Shown here: positions 14,652 through 25,902 of the stretch, piece by piece
Layout: every line of letters starts with the position of its first letter
Numbering within the stretch: the stretch's first letter is position 1
Source of the DNA: Linderina pennispora
Taxonomy: Eukaryota; Kickxellomycota; Kickxellomycetes; Kickxellales; Kickxellaceae
Assembly: GCF_002104995.1 (NCBI RefSeq)
Contig: NW_024468249.1
Coordinates: 2,232,001 to 2,296,000 of the forward strand
Reading direction: 5' to 3'
Length of the DNA stretch: 64,000 nt
Made by a program: the position numbers and the translations under genes
The notes under the pieces: generated by a model
What the model saw: only the letters and a program-made list of their open reading frames with translations
What the model was told of the DNA's origin: nothing
The model's database searches: none

Positions 14652-15414
14652 TTCGGTAATTATGTAGATAGGAAATGGCTGGAAATGCAAGTGTAGAAAA
14701 AGTGTATAGAGCAGAAAGGGCGTAGCGCTCGGCGTCGTCTCGCTCCCCATCCGAAGGAAAAGTTTGGGGCGCGGCTGCGGCAAAGCAACCGATCTATTGA
14801 TCATGATCACTGGATGAATGAGTGAATGACACCGATACGCCACTTGTTGACCAAGTATGGGTTAATGAAAAGCTCATGTCGGCCCGGCCTGATTTGCGTA
14901 AAAATATCCACGACAAACATACCCCGCGCGCATAACCTCCTCCGCAATAGAGCACAGGAAATTCGCAATTGATGACATGTCCGAGTCCTCAGCCAACTGC
15001 ATACCCCAGTCACCCACGCCAATGGCATCGTTAGTCACTAAAGGGTAAGTGCGAAGCCTCTTTGTGTCGAGCCCGTGCACACGACGTTTTATACTCGACA
15101 TTGGGCACTGCTGCCCCTTTGCCCAAAGGGAATTCGTAGCTTTCTCGTGCCGTGCACCACATAAAACAGACCTTGAAGTCTTCCCAACAGCCCGTGTGTG
15201 GGCTGAGAATTTCCTGAGCAGCCATCATCCCCAGGCAGTTTTTCTGATTTTCAAAGCCGCTCTTGTTGCGCATAGCTTTCCCAAAGTCGCTAGAACTTTT
15301 CCTAAAAAAATAGTGGATTTCGATCTTTACCTTTCTTCTCCACCTCGTTTTTTCTTCATTTTTATTGTATACCTTTCCTCCAGCCTTTCTCCTCCCCCTC
15401 CTGTATAACTAGAA
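14652..15414. other. Intergenic with an unassigned minus-strand open frame (about 14874-15273)
   Basis: Divergent spacer between DPH3 and the ABC transporter. On the minus strand two overlapping open frames exist: one starting MRNKSGFENQKNCLGMMA at 15273 and one starting MSSIKRRVHGLDT at 15101. Either could be an exon of a small unrecognised gene, perhaps joined by an intron or a one-base break. No domain was found, so I do not call a gene. Confidence 0.3.
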
Positions 15415-17406
15415 ATGGGCCTGAACAGCGACGGGAGCACACGGCAGACACAAGGCATGCTCCACACAACGCAGGCACCGGTATTATCTGCGGGTGACGG
15501 CTACACGCGTAACTGGATCGCTTCCTGGCAGCAATATGCGGTGCTGATACTACCAGGCATTGCAATGCTTGGGTATGTTATCGTCCCGGCCCTTTGGAGT
15601 CGGCTGGCAGCGTGGCTCGGGCAACTGAGGCGGCTTCGCTCGGGTAAGTCCATTAACCCCTAGTCTCTCTTCCCGTGTACATGGTGAGCATGGAGGGATG
15701 GAAAATTGGCCGAGCGTGACCTTATTTGGCTGTAGAAGGTGGTTTGCGGAGGTGGCTGTATTTCCTCTGCCTGGAGCGCTCAATTGCACTCAGCAGCAGC
15801 AAAAAAAAGGGCCAACAAAGACAACTTGACACGATCCCTCTTTCCTCCCCCTTTTTTCGCCCATGCCCATGCGCAAGCTGCTGTGCTTCATACATGCACT
15901 GCGTCGACCAGAATCTGCGCATGCAGTTTTTTTTTAGACGTGGCCAACCTGTTGCATTTTCGAATAGCGGATATCGGGAAACGGCGGCTAAAAGAGTAGC
16001 CAAAATGCCATTATCTTCCTTTGGGAACAGCACGTTTTTTTTTTTGAGTCCATTTTGCGCCGCTCTCCTTTTTACAATAAGGAAATAGGAGGCAAGCCTT
16101 TTTTCCATAGCAGAAGACGATTGCCACAGCAGAGGTTCGCGTTCCTTTATCGTGCAAGTGCCGATCGCTGTCTCGATATGTACAAATTGGCACACATCGC
16201 CATGTTGGCTCTCCTTTCGGTGGGTAGCGTGAACAGGTTGAGGAAAAAAAGCACGTTGCATGCTGCAAAGCATAAGGGCTCATGACCACCAGTACATTTG
16301 CTCATGGGTATATTGACAACCTCTCCTGCCAAGACACGGCATTTGCCTGGCCTGTCTTTTGGGGTGGATGAAAGCACTGGCTCTTATCGAGTCATGTATA
16401 CGCTCTTTTCCTTTGTGCATTACGCCGCGTGACGACTTTGACTCGTGCAGAAGTGCAGTATGTCTTACGTGCGGGGCATGGCTCAAGTGTGGCCACCACA
16501 TCCGCTTTTACTGTGCACTATGTGGGGGCTATGTCAACTTTGCATCATTTTTGTGTTGTTTGACGGTGTCCGAGGTCACATGGAGCGAAAAAGGCAAATC
16601 GCATTATGCTTGACTCGAATTTATGCATGGGTACCACCAGAGGCCGTTAGACGCACTGACTGGCACATGCAAACCCGCCCATGGCACTAATGGCTCTGCA
16701 CTCGCTTAAGATAGGTGACTCGGAGCTGCAGCACCAGCTTCTGGGAAGAGCTCATCGCAGCAGCAGCCAGGCATTGGCAGCATACTCGGAACAGGCAGCA
16801 CATGGGGGCGTGGCGGCGGCAGCGGGCACAACAAAAGCAAAGAAGAAGTCGCGTTCGCAGGGGCGCAAGTCAGGCGCAGTGGATGCAATTGCGCAGCGCA
16901 TTGTGCTTGACAAGCTGGCAGGCAACGCGCTGATCTGGGTGATCAACGGCGAGTGCCTAATCCACCTGATGCTGGGGTTCGCGTTGCGGCAGGAGACGCA
17001 GCGGCACATGCCCCACTCGCACAGCGAGGTCAGGCTGGTTGAATGGCTTATCTTTGCACAGTTCTGCGTGTCGCTCAGCTGGCTACGGCAGCTCAAGCGG
17101 CGGTTCAAGGTGCGCCCACACCATATCAGCCAGCCGCCAGCCAACCCGTCGTTTCTGTGGACGTGGGGACGCGAGGGATTCTGGACGTTTGCTCTGCTGG
17201 CATCGGGTGCTGAGCTGCTTGCATATATTAAATGCACACTGGCAGCAGAGGCAGCGGACATGGAGCCTGCAACCCAGTCGCTGATGTTGCTGACACTGAT
17301 TTCCATCCGCATCCTGGTCAACTGCATGCTGGTTGGGTGTGCTCTCTATGGGCTTGTTCTGCACAGGCGCCAACTGGTTAGTATCTGCGCGCGGAATGCA
17401 CGTCTT

Positions 17407-17462
<56 letters not shown>

Positions 17463-20207
17463 GAACAGCAGTCGCTGAGGCACATGCCAGCGGAGTTGCT
17501 CAGCACAGCTTTGCTCAGGTCGTGCAAGGTGATAGTTGCGGAAGTATGGACACAATCAACATTGGCGCGGAATGTCAACACACACCCAGCCAGTACAATA
17601 CTTTGCACAGTGACCACAACCACACAGGTGCCCACAGTGGATCTACGGAGACGACGCCGCTGCTGCAATCGACCGACCAGCCGCCCATTGGGTCACGCAC
17701 CAGCACATGCAGCCTGTCAGCGACACCCGAGGACGCAGCCCAAAGCGCAAGCAAGCCCAGCGGCAGGCAGTCGGACGGCGAAAATGACGACGACGAACAT
17801 GACTCCGATGCATTGCGCAGCGGCGTGAAGAAGGTCAAGATGTACCACCAGTCGGAGGAGCTCGACCACGATATGATTGGGCTGCGAAAGCGCATGGCCC
17901 ATCTGTGGCCGTTCCTGTGGCCGTCCGAAGACAGAAGGCTGCAGCTGCGCATTCTAGGCTGCATTCTGATCGTCGCAGCGGGCCGGCTGGTCAACCTGCT
18001 GGTTCCCTTGCAGTTCAAGGTGGTTGTGGATGGACTGACACCCAAGGGAGACTCGCCGGTCGAGTTCCACTGGGCCAATGTGCTGCTGTATGCTGTGCTG
18101 CGGTCGATGCAGGGAACGGCTGGCGTGCTGACAACAGTGCAGAATTTTGTCTGGCTGCCCGTGGGCCAGAACACGACGAAGCGCATCTCGGTGGCCATGT
18201 TTGAGCATCTGCACAGGCTGTCGCTGCGGTTCCATGTTGGCCGCAAGACCGGCGAGATCCTGCGTGTGCAGGACCGCGGCGTCACGTCGGTGGTCTCGCT
18301 TCTGACGTCAGTGCTGTTCAACATCATCCCGACAATTGCCGACATTGTGCTCGCATGCTACCTGTTCTCGGCCATGTTCGATCTGTACTTTGGCACAATC
18401 GTGCTGACCACAATGTCGTCGTACCTGGCCGTCACCATTCTGCTGACCGACTGGCGCACGCGTTACCGCCGGCTGTCCAACTGGCTGGACAACGAGATGG
18501 AGGCACGTGCGGTCGACTCGCTGCTGAACTTTGAGACGGTGAAGTACTACAACGCGGAGCAGTTCGAAGGCAAGGAGTACTCGCACTCGGTCGATGCGTT
18601 CCAGGTCGCCGAGTGGAAGAGCAACGCCGCCATGAACCTGCTCAACATGGCGCAGAGCCTGATGATCCAGCTGGGCCTGCTCGCTGGCGCGCTGCTCAGC
18701 GCCAAGCGCGTGTCTGACGGCAAAATGACTGTAGGCGACTTCACCATGCTTCTGGCATACATCACAGCAGCTGTACGAGCCGCTCAACTGGTTTGGCACG
18801 TACTACCGCGTGATCCAGAAGAACTTCATCGACATGGAGAAGCTACTTGAGCTGTTCGACGAGCCGATCGAGGTCCAGGATCTGCCGGCACCTGAGCCCC
18901 TGGAGGTCAACCGCGGCGAAGTCGTCTTTGACAACGTGTCCTTCTCGTACGACTCGCAGCCGACTCTGCAGAATATCTCGTTCAAGGTGCCGGCCGGGTC
19001 GACCGTGGCGCTGGTTGGTCCGTCAGGGAGCGGCAAGAGCACCATCCTGCGGCTGCTATTCCGCTTCTACGATGTTCAGGCTGGCCGGATCTTGATTGAC
19101 GGACCAGGACATCCGCAGTGTGCCGCAGTGGCGAGCTGCGCCAGGCAATCGGCGTCGTGCCGCAGGACACGGTTCTATTCAACGACTCGATCCGCTACAA
19201 CATCGCCTATGGCCGCGCTGGCTCAGGCTTCAGCCCGGGTGTGTCCATGCACGACGTGATTAACGCTGCCGACGCCGCCAAGGTTCACGACAAGATCATG
19301 GCTTTCCCGGAAAAGTACGAGACGCGCGTTGGCTGAGCGCTGGCCAGCGCCTGTCCGGGCGGCGAGAAGCAGCGCGTGGCCATTGCCCGCTACCCTGCTC
19401 AAAGACCCGAAGATTGTGTGTCTCGACGAAGCAACCAGCGCCCTGGACACTTCGACAGAGCGCCAGATCCAGACCATCGCTGCACGAGATGACACAGAAC
19501 CGCACCACGCTGATCATCGCCCACCGCCTGTCAACCATTGTCCACGCTGACCAGATCATGATCGTGTCGGGGGGCAAGATTGTTGAGCGCGGCACGCATC
19601 GCCGAGCTGTTTGGTGACAGGAAATCGCTGTACTATGACATGTGGATGAAGCAGATTGCCGATACCAAGCAAGGCGTACGACTCGCTGCTGGACTGAGGT
19701 TGACGTGGCCCACGGCATCTCGCTGAGCTCGCCGCCGGCGCCCGAGCCTGCCGCATGAGCCTACCGACCAGGAAGAATCCGACCACCCGGCCGAACTGTC
19801 TGATTTTAATGTCGTTAGCAGTGTCGCGACTCGCCGCAACCGCAGCCACCTGCTGCTGGCATTCGACGAGACGCTGCTGCCGCGCATCATGCATTCGCCG
19901 GCCTGGATGTCGCAGGGCCCGCTGACGGCTCCGCTGCTGAGTGACGCCGCTGCAGCGTCGCTAGAGTCCTAGCGGACTGTTTGCAAACATTGCGTCGTCG
20001 ATGGGCACGCGCACAGCCTCGTCGTCATACTCGGTGCTTGACTCGGATGAGGTCCAGGCCGATGCACATTTGGATCCAACCATTTCGCCTGACGACGATG
20101 CAGATGAGACTGTAGGTCTGATGCCGGCTGGTTTCCAGGTGTCGAGGCGTGGCTCGTCGTTTGGCATGCTCAGCAGCGAGGCGAGCGATGATGGCCAAGA
20201 CAAGTGA
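15415..20207 (+). CDS. Hmt1/ABCB6-like ABC half-transporter (heavy-metal tolerance type), frame broken
   Basis: Exon 1 (15415-15643) encodes [11 protein letters not shown] and one membrane span; a GTAAGT donor joins in frame to an acceptor at 16714. Four further N-terminal spans follow (to about 17376), as in Hmt1/ABCB6, then a Ser/Asp-rich linker, the six-span ABC membrane domain (about 17890-18830) and the nucleotide-binding domain: Walker [10 protein letters not shown] near 19020, signature L-S-G-G-E near 19360, Walker [12 protein letters not shown] near 19415, H-loop IIAHRLST near 19512. Hmt1 proteins move phytochelatin- or glutathione-bound metals across the vacuolar membrane. After the ATPase there is an unusual 170-residue Ser/Asp-rich tail ending [11 protein letters not shown]. 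The frame is intact to about 18770, then breaks about a dozen times, each time fixed by dropping one base (for example GGC-T-GAG near 19332). A second intron begins at 17377. Confidence 0.86.
15644..16714 (+). other. Long (1,071 bp) putative intron of the ABC transporter gene
   Basis: Donor GTAAGT at 15644; acceptor ATAG at 16711-16714. Joining leaves phase 1 on both sides and gives L-R-R-L-R-S-G-D-S-E-L-Q, linking the first span to the next cytosolic loop. It is about ten times longer than other introns in the window. Inside I see only pyrimidine- and A-rich runs and no gene. Alternatively exon 1 belongs to a separate short transcript and translation starts at 16681. Confidence 0.55.
17405..17462. 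repeat. (CAACAG)n microsatellite
   Basis: About nine 6-bp units of CAACAG. In the frame that continues into the transporter it reads poly-glutamine. It lies at the 3' part of, or just after, an intron that begins with GTTAGT at 17377, so it may be spliced out (acceptors end at 17410, 17479 or 17503, all in frame). Confidence 0.9.
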
Positions 20208-20696
20208 GGCCCTGGCACAGCCTATTACTCTTTCTTTACAATAGTTTTTTGTATATCTACTTTCTACCTTTCCTTCGATACCTCATCATTTTAAAGACAT
20301 TGCAATTGCATCGATGTACTGCTTCATCTCATCATTAACACTAGCCATTGTATGTATGCATATGAAAAAGCGGCAGTGTAGCGCACGCTCAGTATTCATT
20401 TCAACACCGTTATGCTGCTGGCTTCCTCTTGAAGAGAGGGCCTGCAGTGCTGTGCATATGCAATGGCCAGCGCGTTTGTAGGCCATGGTAGGGCTCTATG
20501 CAATACAGCGCTTTGGCTTTTGCCGCTTGAAGCTTGTCAGCAATTTTACTGCCGACAAACCAGCACCTGAAGCAGCTGAGAAAAAATTTAGCGCAAAATT
20601 GGCATGGCCTGATCAACAAAGGGCAGGAGACCAGGCATTTTAGCCCCGCTGTTATCTTGCTCCATTTTTTCTTTTACTTGCATTTTATCCTAGACG
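20208..20696. other. Intergenic, no gene recognised
   Basis: About 490 bp between the transporter stop and the TMEM223-like start; AT-rich just after the stop as in a 3' untranslated region. No coding signal. Confidence 0.5.
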
Positions 20697-21386
20697 ATGC
20701 TTTCCTCAATTCTTGCCAAATTCAACACCTCTCCTCGCGTCGCCTTCCTTCCGAAGCAGGCACTGCGGCAGCTGCTTGGCCGGCGACTGAAGCACACAGG
20801 ATCGATCCAAATGGACATCGTGCAGAAGCGCAAGGCACTGCAGCAGTTCCACGGCAAGCCCGAGGTGACGATATTCGACCGGCAAACAAAGCAGACATAC
20901 AAGTGGGGCATGTGGGTGGTGGCCGGGCAGATGCTGATGTGGATAAACTTTGCCGACTTTTACTGGCGGTACTCGATGGACAAGGACGAGACCACGGGCG
21001 AATTGACGCTGTCGGCGCCGTGGAAGCGCGCGTGCATCTCGGCAGTCGCCATTCTGGCCGGCGTGTCGATTGGCGGCGGCATTCTGCATTACATCAGCAG
21101 ATCGATTGCGCGCGTCAAGGTGCTGGACGGGCAGACAGTGCGGATCGAGACGTACCGGATCACTGGCTACGGTGTCAAGGCGCGCGAGTACCCGATCACG
21201 TCGCTGTATTCGAGGGACCTGCTGTTCACAGGGCAGGGAGCAAATGGAGTCACCAAGCCGGGGTCCCCGCAGTACAGCATCCATGCGCCTGGCAACAGCT
21301 ATGCGTTTATTATGAACCGGGCCGGCTGGTTCAAGAACCCAAAGATGTTTGACGTGCTGTTCCATCGCAGCGCGCAAAAGGCGTGA
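20697..21386 (+). CDS. TMEM223-like mitochondrial inner-membrane protein
   Basis: 229 aa, frame intact. The N-terminus (M-L-S-S-I-L-A-K-F-N...R-R-L-K-H) is basic and free of acids, fitting a mitochondrial presequence. Two membrane segments follow, about residues 75-95 (W-V-V-A-G-Q-M-L-M-W-I-N) and 108-128 (A-V-A-I-L-A-G-V-S-I-G-G-G-I). The C-terminal pattern G-N-S-Y-A-F-I-M-N-R-A-G-W-F-K-N-P-K-M-F-D matches the TMEM223 end motif F-Y-F-L-L-D-K-A-G-H-F-P-N-T-x-L-F-D. Human TMEM223 binds the mitoribosome and supports cytochrome c oxidase biogenesis. Convergent with BMT2, only 12 bp apart. Confidence 0.75.
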   Translation: MLSSILAKFNTSPRVAFLPKQALRQLLGRRLKHTGSIQMDIVQKRKALQQFHGKPEVTIFDRQTKQTYKWGMWVVAGQMLMWINFADFYWRYSMDKDETTGELTLSAPWKRACISAVAILAGVSIGGGILHYISRSIARVKVLDGQTVRIETYRITGYGVKAREYPITSLYSRDLLFTGQGANGVTKPGSPQYSIHAPGNSYAFIMNRAGWFKNPKMFDVLFHRSAQKA

Positions 21387-21398
21387 TACAGAAATACA

Positions 21399-22314
21399 TC
21401 ATATTGTTATCGAAAAGTTGTTGCGGTTCGGCGTCGAGTGCAGGAGCTTCTTCTTGAACTCTTTTTGCGCAGTGTCGCCGGTGAACCGGTACAGGTAATG
21501 GGCGAGCTTGGCTGTGTGGTGTACAAACAGCTGCGCGAAGCCCAGCGACTGCATGACCTCCAAAAGCCGATCATCGTCAAAGTAGCGCGAGTTGTTGACA
21601 CATGCCAGCGGCAGGACCAGGAATAGCAGGCCCTTGCGGGTGCAGCAGCCGCGACACGTTCTTCAGCATCTCGCCGCGTTTGGCCGGATCGCCGATAAAA
21701 TTGACCACCAGCGACAGACACACAATATCAAACGGCTCCTTGAACAGATGCGCAGTCTCGCCCTCCATACGCCCTGGATCAATATCCAGAAAGTCCTGCT
21801 GGACAATGCCCGGCTCCTGCGAGTTCAGGTCAATCGGCGTGACGTTGATCCAGCGGCGCTCCTTGAAGTAGTTGAGGCTGCTCAGTGCTCCCACGTCCAG
21901 CAGGCGCAGTGGCCCCTTCAGCTTCAGCTCCTTCAGCTTCGGCACCAGCCAGCGGCTGGTATCGCCACCGCGGCCCTTGCTTTGGCCGAGCAGGCTGGCC
22001 TTCTGGTACCAATCGAGACCGCCCATTTCCGCCATCTCCTTCGCCACTGCGTCGATCTTTTGCCGCACCTCCAAAGACTGGTCTTCTTGCGCCGCCAGCT
22101 GTGAGTACTGCTTGATGAGCGTGTGGAAGTGGTTGATGCGCCGCCGAGTGTCGGCCGAGGACTTGCCCAGCTTGCCGAGCTTGACCGAGGTTGGCGCATT
22201 GATCGTGATCTTCTCCTGGCCCTGGACGTGAATGGGCGGTAGCGGGACGGATTCTGGCGCACGAATCGGTGTCGCTGTCACCGGGCGCCGTCTCTTGTTC
22301 TTTACTCTGGGCAT
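21399..22314 (-). CDS. BMT2: 25S rRNA adenine-N1 methyltransferase Bmt2
   Basis: Begins MPRVKNKRRRPVTATP. It contains the Bmt2 signature G-G-L-D-W-Y-Q-K-A-S-L-L-G-Q-S, the SAM-binding loop L-L-D-V-G-A-L, and D-I-V-C-L-S-L-V-V-N-F, the acidic/aromatic catalytic stretch. Bmt2 makes m1A in helix 65 of the large rRNA in the nucleolus. One extra G at about 21638 (CAAGGGCCTG for CAAGGCCTG) breaks the frame. The correct frame then reads G-L-L-F-L-V-L-P-L-A-C-V-N-N-S-R-Y and ends at a TGA at 21399. About 304 aa, usual for the family. Divergent from the SMPD4-like gene with 241 bp between starts. Confidence 0.88.
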
Positions 22315-22555
22315 TTGCGAGAGTGGAATGAGGCTAATGTGGAGCTGAACTGCGAAAGCAAGTGGGAAAAAGTCGCAAAACCCCTGGAATGCAAAACCTC
22401 CTGGTGATCATGCTAGCTGATTATCTATTTTGGCACGGATTATTTATTTTTTCTGTGATGTTGTCCTGTTCACAGGGCAACTCCGCTCTAAAAAGACCCC
22501 GCTGCTCCTTACACGCCGTCATTCTTCGATATATTCTCCAGTTGTTTATTCTAAA

Positions 22556-25065
22556 ATGAGCGCTCCAGACCAGGTTTCTATCCAGCAGCTGCGTGCAGCC
22601 TTCGAATGCGGGACACCAACAGTAGTCAGAAACTCGCTGCTGCCGTTTCTCCGGCTCGAGTACAATTCTACGGGCGCAGTGAAGCCAATCAATGAAATCG
22701 TACAGTCAATCAGCAAGCTTGTCTATCCGTGGTTCTTGAACAGCACGGCAATGCGGCAAGACGAGAAAGATGCGATGTATGCGCTGATACGTCCGGACGG
22801 GCGTCTAGTAAAGTTGCTGCTGCGGTACTACATGCTGCAGCGGGGGCAAAGCAGCCTTGGAGACATGATGATTGCAGTCGACGCTATGCCGGCCGAGTAC
22901 CACAGCCAGATAGACATTGGCCCCGAGTACGCGAAGCGCGTAGTCAAAGACGCACAAAAGGACAACAAGGTCGTGGGGTTCCGAGTCGGCGCGCTCGAAT
23001 ACTTTCTTTACCACCTATGCAAGGCCATGCTGCCGCCGCGCGAGAGCACAGTAGGCGCGCCGCCGGTTCTTGACGCAGACCAGCGGCCGCGCAAGACATT
23101 CTTTGCACCTGCGGGCTCCACCGTGCACTTGCTGGTGCGCGAGTACATTGAGATGTTTGTGCCCGTTGCCGTCCCCGGTATGACAACCGAGACCCCGACC
23201 AAGACTGACAATAGCCCGATTGGCCAGATCAGAAACCGGCTCCACGATTTCAGTCCCATGAAGCATAATGAGCTGCCAAGGACTATCCGGACACCGGGCA
23301 CCATGGAAGCCGACATTCTGGACACAATGGACTACAACGCGACGCTGGAGTTGACGGGATACTTCGTTGCCACTACGGTACTGCTCTGGATGCCGATTGT
23401 ACCAGCTGATGTGCGTGCAGCGATTGCAACAGGCAAGCCTGACTGGATCTGGATTCCAAACAATGCCCACCTGGCGGGCCTGAACATGTTCCATATGCTG
23501 GTGAGCTACTTCTCCAAAGGTGAGCGCCAGATGGAGCAGTTCCATGTGCCCGGTCCCAACGGATCGAACAGCAAATTGGTGGCCAATGGCACACGTATAG
23601 GCATGAATGGGTCTATCCGCAACTTCCTGCGGGCACGCACCATAGTCACCAGCATCGAGGACATGCTTGGCTTGGTGCTTGGCAGCTGCAACCGCGCAGG
23701 GACTGTTGAGGTTGATGTGTGGCTAGCCATGCTGCATAATGCGGCTCAGATTTGGATCCGGTTTGCCCTGCCGTGGCGCAGCACAGCACCACCACCCGCA
23801 GTCGACATGACAAATGTGTGGGGTTCGCGCGTGGCAGCAATGACCAACAACATGGCAACAGTGCTCTACGGCCAGGTGTTTTCTCTGTTCATCAAGCAGC
23901 TTACCGATCCCAACACCGACCTGCTTGCCCGATGCAACACTCTTGCGGAGGGCAAAAGCGACTTGCTAAGCGTCATCGATCGGGTGCTCTCATCCTTCAC
24001 CGACCAGGGCCTGCGCTCCGTACTGTACATAATCGAGCAGTACCAGCTCGACGCGAACCTGCACATGCGCTCGCAGTTTATTGCTCCGCGCGAGCCGCCG
24101 ATCTGGGAGTCCACAGGAGCTGGCAGCCCAGAGAATGGCTCGCCAGTCAGGGACGCTCGCCACGAAACCCGGACCCTGTTTGAGCAGCAGGTTCTGCGGA
24201 TGCACCCGGGCGTGATGCCGTACGCAGCAAGCTGCATTAGCATGAAATGCGACTCGCAGGTGCTCCAGCGAGTCCTAATTGACGAGTTTGGAAACCCGCC
24301 GCTGGTGTCTGTGTTCACCAGACCTGGGAGGCTGATGCTCCGCCTAGTGCGTGCCCTGCACACCACTGATCTGCTGGCAGGCTCGCCAACTGCGCCTGAT
24401 TGTGCCACAGGACACTGCCGACCAAGCCAAGACTGTCGCGCACGACATATTTGCCGTAATCCAGCGCATATTGTCCGCCACTGGCGACTCGCCCGGCAGC
24501 CTCAGCCTGTCCTCGACAAACTCTGCCGCCCAGCGCTCACGCCAGCTGCAGGAAGTGCAGAAGGCGCATCAGCGCTATGTACGGCAAGATCAAAGCAGTA
24601 TTCGGTGTATCCAGCGGGATGATCCGCGAAATCACCGAACGTATTGACGAATCCATGAGCTGTAACCCCGCGTACGCCGACCGGCCAAAGCATGACAGCC
24701 GCATCACCGAGCCCGAGATGTCGCACGGTATGTTGACACAGCGCGGCCGGTGGCAGCTCAAGACGGGCCGTCGCAAGTTCACTGCGCAGTCGCTGATGCA
24801 AGCCCCAAAGATCGTGGGCCTGCACGAAGAATATGAGGCGAGGTCGTATGAGAGCCAGTGGGTGCTTGATAGGATCCCGCAGACCAACGAATGCATGAAC
24901 CACTGGTACCAGGAGTTGCTGGCGGTTATCAACGGGAAGGTTACTGTGCCGCAGCCAATGCTGGACTACAGGCTCGATTTCCGGTGGATCGCAGCCTACA
25001 GGAACATGCGCTTTTTGGCAATATCCTTGATCGTGTTTCTTTTTTTCTGGAAGCTATTCGGCTAA
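22556..25065 (+). CDS. SMPD4-like protein (neutral sphingomyelinase-3 family), frame broken near the 3' end
   Basis: Starts MSAPDQVSIQQLRAAF at 22556, about 835 aa. The order of segments follows human SMPD4: L-V-Y-P-W-F-L early; V-G-A-L-E-Y-F-L-Y-H-L (human N-P-F-E-Y-Y-I-F-F); S-T-V-H-L-L-V-R-E-Y-I; a helical middle; V-W-L-A-M-L-H-N-A...L-P-W-R (human M-W-L-S-Y-L-Q-P-W-R); and a C-terminal membrane anchor Y-R-N-M-R-F-L-A-I-S-L-I-V-F. SMPD4 is an ER/nuclear-envelope protein linked to sphingomyelin turnover and nuclear pore insertion. The frame shifts at about 24382 (into R-Q-L-R-L-I-V-P-Q-D) and again near 24575, each consistent with one extra base; the last frame runs to 25065. Confidence 0.72.
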
Positions 25066-25902
25066 GATTGTACTGTCGTTGTAACTGCAAAAAGAATATT
25101 TGAGAAAACTAGTTTATACCCATGCTCGTTTGTGCATCTTTAGATCCTAACCCTCGGAAAGATAGGAATAGGGCTAATGGAGTTGCAAAAGACAGCGCTG
25201 CGTGTTTTCCATGTTCACCTCTCCTCTGCCAAGCTCCATTGGCCAGCTGGATATTCCTATGTTTACCAGATAGCACGTTTGCGTTCTCTCTGGCATTTTG
25301 CACTGCGTTGTTGCTGAGCTCACTGTGAAAGCCATGCGTGGTGGTGGCCAACGCGGCGAGCGGTATTCACTGCCAGACAGAGTACTGAGAGCCACACATT
25401 GCAACTCCAGCTCCATTTCTCGATAAAACGAGCATGTCTCCTGCTGGAACCAAAAGATTCCCCATTCTCCAAAAAGGCACCCTTCCTCACAACTTGATAC
25501 TCCTAGACACCCTTAATATTACTAATACACTCGATAAAACTGTTACAACCACATCCTGACCCTGATAGCGGGTAGGCCACCTGGTGCCAGTCGCCGACGA
25601 GTCGGGATTCGTTGCCTGGATAGGTGGCATTCACTGGTGAGATGGACTGGTCAGCGTGGACGTGGGCACCAAACTCACCGGGTTTCATTACAGCTTCAAC
25701 CCCAAGATACCGGTGGGGTGACATTTAATGCCCCTTGCGAATTCTAAACCACTCTTAAAACGTATGCGTCACAGCCCATCTCCATCTAGGCAACCTTAGA
25801 TACATGCCTTGCATTGCAGCCCTTCAATTAATTGTACAATATTAACACATCATAGCACCAGAAGTTCAAAGAAAGCACTAGATTGGGGAAGATATTGGAA
25901 AA
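25066..25902. other. Intergenic, no gene recognised
   Basis: About 840 bp after the SMPD4-like stop. Short open frames on both strands without domains; AT-richer than the flanks. Confidence 0.45.
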
